This document shows, one piece after another, positions 15,335 through 19,828 of a stretch of DNA of 19,828 nt. The notes beneath the pieces are model-generated. The model did not search any database and was not told where the DNA came from. It saw only the letters and a list, made by a program, of their open reading frames with translations. Source of the stretch: Dongia_B sp035539075. GTDB lineage: Bacteria; Pseudomonadota; Alphaproteobacteria; Dongiales; Dongiaceae. A program made the position numbers and the translations under genes. The DNA is taken from assembly GCA_035539075.1 (NCBI GenBank), contig DATLJB010000074.1:1-19828 (forward strand), given 5' to 3'. Within the stretch, counting starts at the first letter, position 1. Each line of letters begins with the position of its first letter.

Positions 15335-15358
15335 TGATTTCTGATTTCTGATTTCTGA
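15335..15358 (+). repeat. short tandem repeat, 7-bp unit TGATTTC
   Basis: Three perfect copies of TGATTTC followed by a partial one (TGAG) lie about 40 bases before the aldolase start. Its number may vary by slippage. It lies in the aldolase leader; no function is shown. Confidence 0.7.
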
Positions 15359-15396
15359 GCCACCATATTCCAGAGCTCAAAGGGGAGCCCAGCGGC

Positions 15397-16317
15397 ATGA
15401 AGATTACCCAGAAGGTTCGCAAGATCCTGGCGAATTACGAAAGCGACAATCCCGGCACCAAGGCCAATCTCGCCCGCATCCTGATGGAAGGCAAATTGGG
15501 CGGCAGCGGCAAGCTGGTGATCCTGCCGGTCGATCAGGGCTTCGAGCACGGCCCGGCACGCAGCTTCGCGCCCAATCCCGAGGCCTATGATCCGCATTAC
15601 CATTACGAACTGGCGATCGATGCGGGCCTCAGCGCCTATGCCGCCCCGCTCGGCATGCTGGAAGCTGGCGCCGATACCTTCGCCGGCGCCATTCCGACGA
15701 TCCTGAAGGTCAACAGCTCGAACAGCCTCGCCACCTCCAAGGACCAGGCCGTCACCGGCAGCGTGAATGACGCCCTGCGCCTCGGCTGCGCGGCCATCGG
15801 CTTCACCATCTATCCCGGCAGCGACTATGCCTTCGAGATGATGGAAGAAATCCGCGAACTGGCGGAAGAGGCCAAGGCGGCCGGCCTCGCCGTCGTCGTC
15901 TGGTCCTATCCGCGCGGCGACGCCATCTCCAAGGACGGCGAGACGGCGATGGATATCTGCGCCTATGCCGCCCATATGGCCGCCCTGCTTGGCGCCCATA
16001 TCATCAAGGTGAAGCCGCCCACAGCTTTCCTCGAGCAGCCGGAGGCCAAGAAGGTCTACGAGAAGGAAAAAGTCGACATCTCGACCCTGGCCGCCCGTAT
16101 CCGCCATGTAACGCAGGCCTGCTTCAACGGCCGCCGCATCGTCGTCTTCTCCGGTGGCGCCGCCAAGGACCTGAACGGCATCTATGACGAAGCCCGCGGC
16201 ATCCGCGATGGCGGCGGCAACGGCTCGATCATCGGCCGCAACACCTTCCAGCGGCCGCGCGCGGAAGCACTCGCCATGCTCGATCAGATCATCAAGATCT
16301 ATCAGGGCAAGGAGTAA
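15397..16317 (+). CDS. fba: fructose-bisphosphate aldolase, class I (DhnA type)
   Basis: A 306-residue cytoplasmic (β/α)8-barrel of the DhnA/FbaB class I group, which uses a lysine Schiff base and no metal. It cleaves fructose-1,6-bisphosphate to dihydroxyacetone phosphate and glyceraldehyde-3-phosphate. The family start motif is LVILPVDQGFEHGP (about 39–52). K204 in HIIKVKPP is the likely Schiff-base lysine by alignment to archaeal FBA. The phosphate-binding ends are VVFSGG and the GGNGSIIGRNTFQRP loop. The ATG is preceded by AGGGGAG about nine bases upstream. The ThiE-like gene follows after five bases with its ribosome binding site inside the end of fba, so the two are one operon. Confidence 0.93.
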   Translation: MKITQKVRKILANYESDNPGTKANLARILMEGKLGGSGKLVILPVDQGFEHGPARSFAPNPEAYDPHYHYELAIDAGLSAYAAPLGMLEAGADTFAGAIPTILKVNSSNSLATSKDQAVTGSVNDALRLGCAAIGFTIYPGSDYAFEMMEEIRELAEEAKAAGLAVVVWSYPRGDAISKDGETAMDICAYAAHMAALLGAHIIKVKPPTAFLEQPEAKKVYEKEKVDISTLAARIRHVTQACFNGRRIVVFSGGAAKDLNGIYDEARGIRDGGGNGSIIGRNTFQRPRAEALAMLDQIIKIYQGKE

Positions 16318-16322
16318 CGGCG

Positions 16323-16958
16323 ATCGCCACGAATACCCTTGCTGAGCCGGCAGCCGCTCAGCTTTATCTGACAACGCCGCCCGGTCTCATTCCGGGCGGC
16401 GTTTCCGCTGCTGCCTTCGGCGATCTGCTGCTCGCCGCGATGGCGCAAAGCGGCGCTGCCGCCCTCCTGATCGACCCGGCGAATGATCCGGCAGCCGCGA
16501 TGTGGCTGCAGCGGGATCTCATGCCGCGCCTTGCCGGGCGTGACTTCGCGCTCATCGTCAAGGACGAGGTCGATCTCGTGCAGGCGATCGGCGCCGATGG
16601 CATTCATCTCAGCGATGCTTCTGCCGTCAAGAAACTGCGCGGCAAGTTCAGCGACCTTTCCATCGGCGTCGCTTGCCCGCCGGAGCGTCACGAGGCCATG
16701 ATCGCCGCTGAGCTTGGCGCCGATTATGTCGCCTTCGATCCGGCCCTGGCGCCGGATGTCACGGCCGATCAGGTCATGGCACTGATCCAGTGGTGGGGCG
16801 AGATGATGACGGTGCCGAGCGTGATCTTCGCCGACACACCCGCAGCCGCCGCCGCTTTCGCCAAGGCCGGCGCCGACTTCATCGCGGTCGCACCGGGCCT
16901 GTGGCAGCAGGCCGATCCGCTCGCCGCCTTGCAGGCTTTCAGCGCCGCGATACGGTGA
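16323..16958 (+). CDS. ThiE-like (thiamine-phosphate synthase-like) protein with apparent ATC start
   Basis: A TIM-barrel protein of about 211 residues related to thiamine phosphate synthase. The barrel begins QLYLTTPP, the family's first strand, and continues with DFALIVKDEVDLVQAIGADGIHLSD and ELGADYVAFDP. The first in-frame ATG is at 16440 and would delete the first strand; there is no ATG, GTG or TTG before it. AAGGAG at 16309–16314 sits eight bases ahead of ATC 16323, which gives M-A-T-N-T-L-A-E-P. That makes ATC the best start. The true enzyme motif HLGQ.D is HLSD here, and the phosphate-binding GP-x-F-x-T-x-T-K loop is replaced by FDPALAPDV. It is probably not an active TMP synthase. 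It is coupled to fba; its role is unknown. Confidence 0.75.
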   Translation: MATNTLAEPAAAQLYLTTPPGLIPGGVSAAAFGDLLLAAMAQSGAAALLIDPANDPAAAMWLQRDLMPRLAGRDFALIVKDEVDLVQAIGADGIHLSDASAVKKLRGKFSDLSIGVACPPERHEAMIAAELGADYVAFDPALAPDVTADQVMALIQWWGEMMTVPSVIFADTPAAAAAFAKAGADFIAVAPGLWQQADPLAALQAFSAAIR

Positions 16959-16980
16959 CCCGGCGATATCTCCGCCCTTT

Positions 16981-17070
16981 TGTCATTGCCGTGAGCTTGA
17001 CCCGGCATTCCATGTCAGCAACTGCATGCAGCCTCTACCATGGACCCTCGGGTCAAGCCCGAGGGTGACA
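16981..17070 (+). repeat. palindromic intergenic repeat, tandem copy B
   Basis: First of three tandem copies. The second hairpin, ACCCTCGGG/CCCGAGGGT, is perfect. The first is damaged (ATTGCCGTGAGC…CCCGGCATT), so this copy is the most diverged. The 17071–17110 spacer also recurs after the next copies, giving a unit of about 131 bp. The whole gap 16959–17394 holds no gene, only this array. Confidence 0.85.
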
Positions 17071-17110
17071 GCGAGATGGCACTGCCGCTCAGCGGCAACC
17101 TTAAACACCC

Positions 17111-17199
17111 CGTCATTGCCGGGCTTGACCCGGCAATCCATGCCGGCAGTTGCACGCTTCCTCAGCCATGGACCCTCGGGTCTTAAGCCTGAGGGTGAG
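17111..17199 (+). repeat. palindromic intergenic repeat, tandem copy C
   Basis: Carries a perfect ATTGCCGGG/CCCGGCAAT stem and an ACCCTCGGG/CCTGAGGGT stem with one G·U. Its centre, CCATGCCGGCAGTTGCACGC and onwards to TCAGCCAT, is identical in copy D. That near identity points to a recent duplication. Confidence 0.88.
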
Positions 17200-17242
17200 A
17201 ACGGCGGATGGCACTCGCGCTCAGCGGTAACCTCAAACAACC

Positions 17243-17331
17243 TGTCATTGCCGGGCTTGACCCGGCAATCCATGCCGGCAGTTGCACGCTTCCTCAGCCA
17301 TTGACCCTCGGGTCTTAAGCCTGAGGGTGAG
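17243..17331 (+). repeat. palindromic intergenic repeat, tandem copy D
   Basis: It differs from copy C by only a couple of substitutions across the element (first base, and ATTGACC instead of ATGGACC). The spacer after it keeps GATGGCAC, GCGCTTAGC and then CCTGTCAC, the beginning of a further truncated unit ending near 17372. Confidence 0.88.
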
Positions 17332-17394
17332 ACCGGCGGATGGCACGCGCGCTTAGCAGTGCCCCCTGTCACGCCGCGGCATCAAATCAGCCGC

Positions 17395-18546
17395 TCAATC
17401 GGTCATCAGCTTTGCCGTGCGATGCGCCAGCACCTCGGTGCCGACGATCATGTTGATGTAGTCGCCGGCCTTGACCAGCTTGTGCTGGCGCCGCGACAGG
17501 ATCAGGCCGTCATTGGCGGAGAAAATCGGCTGGCGCGCCTTGGAGGGATCCTCGGCCAGCGGATCGATCAGCTCCGCCAACAGGTCACCCTTCTTCACGA
17601 TTTCACCGAGATTGCGTTTATAGGCAAGCAGGCCGGAACCCGGCGAGAGCGGCACATCGGCGGCATCCAGTGGCGTTGCCGTGCAGAGCAGCTTGGGTGC
17701 AGGACCGGGATCGCCGGCGATGATCCCATGGCGTTGCAGGAAGCGATAGATCGCCTTGGCATCCGCAGCGCCGAGATCGTCAAACACATCGGGCTGGCCG
17801 CGCAGCTCCAGGGTTGTCACGAAAGGCGCTGCCGGGATCGGGAACTTGTCGCCGACCGCCGAGCGCAACTTGTTCCAGGGCAGCGCAAAGGTCTCATCGA
17901 AGCAAAAGCTGCCAGAATCATTGGCCGTCATGCAGGCCACCGCGCCAAGCTCGGCCGCGAGATCCTGGTACTCGGCCCAGTTCTCCAGCGGCATATAGAG
18001 ATGCATCAGTGAATCGTCATCGCAATGGACGTCCAGCACCATGTCGGCGTCGCAAGCGAGGCGGGTCAGCGTCAGCTTCAACTGATCCGCTTCGCCAAGG
18101 ATCTTTCGCTCCGCCAGATCCGTCGAGATCGCGGCCCGGATCGCCGCCTTATTGGCGATCGGATCGGCGCCGAGCTTAGCGGCAACACGATCCTCCAGAC
18201 CGGCGAACAGATCGGGCCAATTGCGATTGAAATTGCCGTTGCCGGAAAGGTCGCTGCGCCCAGCATGATAGCCGTTGATCACCTGGGCCAGACCGACCGG
18301 ATTGGCGACCGGCACGACGACGATCTCCTGGCGAATGCCATCGGTGCGGTCCGCCATGTCCAATTGCTGCAGCAGATGATGGACCGCCATCATGCCCGGC
18401 AACTCATCCGCATGCAGCGACGCCTGGATATAGACCTTGCGCGCCTCCGGAGAGGGTTTGTTCGGACGATAATGATGGACCAGCAGGTGCCGCGCCGTTC
18501 CCAGGCTGGCGCCCCCCAAGTCGACCCGTTCCACCGATTTCGCCAT
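17395..18546 (-). CDS. succinylglutamate desuccinylase/aspartoacylase-family metallo-deacylase
   Basis: A 383-residue zinc hydrolase of the M14-like AstE/AspA family, which removes acyl groups from amino acids or ectoine precursors in the cytoplasm. Zinc ligands are H45 and E48 in LHADELPG and H174 in DVHCD. The substrate-binding NFNRNW lies at 105–110 and the catalytic glutamate is probably in TLELRG at about 270. A C-terminal β-rich, lipoyl-like domain (GLLAYKRNLGEIVKKGD…) follows from about 310, as in many members. The substrate cannot be set from sequence; N-acetyl or N-succinyl amino acids are typical. The start has AGGGGAG upstream. It stands alone on the minus strand, convergent with the ThiE-like gene across the repeat array and divergent from metF. 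Confidence 0.9.
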   Translation of the reverse strand: MAKSVERVDLGGASLGTARHLLVHHYRPNKPSPEARKVYIQASLHADELPGMMAVHHLLQQLDMADRTDGIRQEIVVVPVANPVGLAQVINGYHAGRSDLSGNGNFNRNWPDLFAGLEDRVAAKLGADPIANKAAIRAAISTDLAERKILGEADQLKLTLTRLACDADMVLDVHCDDDSLMHLYMPLENWAEYQDLAAELGAVACMTANDSGSFCFDETFALPWNKLRSAVGDKFPIPAAPFVTTLELRGQPDVFDDLGAADAKAIYRFLQRHGIIAGDPGPAPKLLCTATPLDAADVPLSPGSGLLAYKRNLGEIVKKGDLLAELIDPLAEDPSKARQPIFSANDGLILSRRQHKLVKAGDYINMIVGTEVLAHRTAKLMTD

Positions 18547-18725
18547 CCCACTCCCCTTCTCTTATAAGTAACCGGCGGGGCTTGTTTAACATTCGTCCAA
18601 GAAGAAGAAAAGCCGGCCCAGCCTCAACAATGCCGGACCGGTAAGAAGCGCTCACAGCTCGGTTGAAAATAATCATCGGATGCCGTGATTTGGCGCTCGC
18701 CGCTTCCCGACCCGGGTGTTAGCGT

Positions 18726-18761
18726 AAAAGCGGTGATTCTGTGTCTGTTTGCGCCGCTTTT
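18726..18761 (+). promoter_or_regulatory. hairpin in the metF leader
   Basis: A perfect 8-bp stem AAAAGCGG/CCGCTTTT with a 20-base loop ends just before the AGGAAAAGGA purine run upstream of metF. It could act on translation or be a weak terminator. I see no SAM or SAH riboswitch fold here. Confidence 0.35.
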
Positions 18762-18793
18762 AGGAAAAGGATCTGAGCCGGAATGGAAGCCCG

Positions 18794-19726
18794 ATGATTG
18801 CGCGTATCAGTAACCTGCCCCGGGTCAGCTTCGAATTCTTTCCTCCGAAATCACCGGCAATGAGCGAGCAGCTCTGGGCCACGGTCCGGGCGCTGGAACC
18901 GCTGCATCCGCAATTCGTCTCTGTCACTTACGGGGCCGGCGGCACGACCCGCGACAGCACCTTCGCGACCGTGAAGCGCATCGTCCAGGAGACCTCGCTG
19001 CATCCGGCAGCCCATCTCACCTGCGTCGGCCACAGCCGCGGCGAAATCGACGACCTGCTGCGCCTCTATTGGGATGCCGGAATCCGCCATATCGTCGCCT
19101 TGCGCGGCGATGCGCCGAGCGGCCAGATCTATCAGCCGCATCCCCAAGGCTACGCCTATGCGACCGATCTCATCGCCGGCATCAAACGGGTGGCCGATTT
19201 CGAAATCAGCGTCGCCGCCTATCCGGAAACCCATCCGCAGGCGCTCTCCAGCGATGCCGACCTCGATAATCTCAAGCGCAAGTTCGATGCCGGGGCCGAC
19301 CGTGCGCTCACCCAGTACTTCTTCAACAACCACGTCTTCCTGACCTTCATCGACCGGGCGCGGCGCGCGGGCATCGACGGCGCCATCGTGCCGGGCATCC
19401 TGCCCGTCACCGGCTACGCCCAGACCGTGAAGTTCTCGGGGATGTGCGGGGCCAGTGTGCCCGACTGGCTGCACGATCTCTTCGGCGGGCTCGATGACGA
19501 TCCCGAAACGCGTAAATTGATCGCCGCCATGGTGGCGACGGAGCAATGCCGTGCCCTGATGGCCGAAGGCATTGACCAGTTCCACTTCTATACGCTGAAC
19601 CGTGCCGACCTCATCCTCGGCATCTGCCGCCGCATGGGGCTGAAGCCGGCGGCGGCGAGCGGCATCAAGGCGAGCCTCTCGCTCGGTACGCCGCCCATGC
19701 AGCGCGATCCGCAGATGCCGGATTGA
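18794..19726 (+). CDS. metF: 5,10-methylenetetrahydrofolate reductase
   Basis: A 310-residue FAD-dependent cytoplasmic enzyme that reduces methylene-THF to methyl-THF for methionine synthesis. It has the usual bacterial MetF length (catalytic domain only). The start motif SFEFFPPKS holds E14, equivalent to the proton donor E28 of E. coli. SVTYGAGG, HLTCVGHSR and ALRGDAPSG (the Asp that contacts FAD/folate) follow in family order. The end has the FHFYTLNRADL motif. ATG 18794 overlaps a tiny upstream ORF (ATGGAAGCCCGATGA) at ATGA. The Shine–Dalgarno is weak (GGAAG). No metH is in view. Confidence 0.95.
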   Translation: MIARISNLPRVSFEFFPPKSPAMSEQLWATVRALEPLHPQFVSVTYGAGGTTRDSTFATVKRIVQETSLHPAAHLTCVGHSRGEIDDLLRLYWDAGIRHIVALRGDAPSGQIYQPHPQGYAYATDLIAGIKRVADFEISVAAYPETHPQALSSDADLDNLKRKFDAGADRALTQYFFNNHVFLTFIDRARRAGIDGAIVPGILPVTGYAQTVKFSGMCGASVPDWLHDLFGGLDDDPETRKLIAAMVATEQCRALMAEGIDQFHFYTLNRADLILGICRRMGLKPAAASGIKASLSLGTPPMQRDPQMPD

Positions 19727-19732
19727 GCTTCG

Positions 19733-19828
19733 CTACTTCACCGCATGCAGCGCGAAAGATGTATCGATCGAGGCGATATGATCGATATTCTGCAGGCATG
19801 ATTTGACGAAGCTGTCATAGGCTTCCAG
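19733..19828 (-). CDS. Lrp/AsnC-family regulator, C-terminal end
   Basis: The last 31 codons of a gene that continues beyond the right edge. The end reads LEAYDSFVKSCLQNIDHIAS and then SFALHAVK before the stop. This is the end of the RAM/AsnC ligand domain, where a helix containing Y-D-x-F is followed by a I-A-S-I-x-T-S-F-A-L strand. Lrp-type proteins bind amino acids and act on metabolic genes. It is convergent with metF (six bases between stops). Only the final part is visible, so the N-terminal DNA-binding domain is assumed. Confidence 0.75.
   Translation of the reverse strand: MEAYDSFVKSCLQNIDHIASIDTSFALHAVK

Noticed and set aside
15247..16374. 375-residue open frame on the minus strand opposite the aldolase
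   Set aside because: Antisense shadow of class I fba; the composition follows the complement of fba codons.
16983..17372. Open frames across the repeat array giving GMDCRVKPGND-like peptides
   Set aside because: These peptides are the familiar false translation of the palindromic repeat and are not proteins.
16981..17372. Possible CRISPR array
   Set aside because: The units are about 131 bp, palindromic and tandem with near-identical spacers; there are no unique spacers and no cas genes.
18547..18793. SAM or SAH riboswitch before metF
   Set aside because: I could not find the conserved cores of SAM-II or SAH motifs; only a simple hairpin is visible. A cmsearch against Rfam would settle it.

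Overview
The window reads as chromosomal DNA of an alphaproteobacterium, most likely of the Rhodospirillales type. The basis is high GC content, the gene block DUF4164–zapA–6S RNA–5-formyl-THF cyclo-ligase–YmdB-like phosphoesterase lying back-to-back with tkt–gap, a class I (DhnA-type) aldolase followed by a ThiE-like gene, and the GC-rich double-hairpin intergenic repeats common in this class. The exact genus cannot be read from the sequence.

Layout. Positions 1–4395 are on the minus strand and run right to left: DUF4164 coiled-coil protein, zapA (cell division), a structurally convincing 6S RNA, a HerA-like ATPase (DUF853), a MarR–GNAT fusion regulator, 5-formyltetrahydrofolate cyclo-ligase (fau), and the first 32 codons of a YmdB-like metallophosphoesterase. 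In many relatives 6S RNA sits directly next to fau; here two genes separate them. Positions 4396–4793 are a lower-GC intergenic stretch with one small atypical ORF.

Positions 4794–7983 carry tkt and gap (pentose phosphate pathway and glycolysis/gluconeogenesis). A double-hairpin repeat lies between them and a strong intrinsic terminator follows gap. The pgk gene usually found next is absent. Instead, 8100–14600 holds an accessory-looking block: a lipoprotein, an aldo/keto reductase with a TetR regulator, a small secreted cysteine protein, an EmrAB-type efflux pair and a periplasmic Cu/Zn superoxide dismutase. Central carbon metabolism resumes at 14827 with a small conserved-looking protein, class I fructose-bisphosphate aldolase and a ThiE-like protein that appears to start at a non-canonical ATC codon.

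Positions 16981–17372 are a tandem array of about three 131-bp units of the same repeat family. It separates the ThiE-like gene from a convergent succinylglutamate desuccinylase/aspartoacylase-type metallo-deacylase. metF follows on the plus strand, and the window ends inside the 3' end of an Lrp/AsnC-type regulator on the minus strand.

I see no phage, transposase, CRISPR array, tRNA or rRNA, and no clearly new multi-gene system. The points most worth a second look are the ATC start of the degenerate ThiE-like gene, the relocated 6S RNA, the repeat array, the loss of pgk from the cluster, and the aldo/keto reductase that lacks its catalytic histidine.
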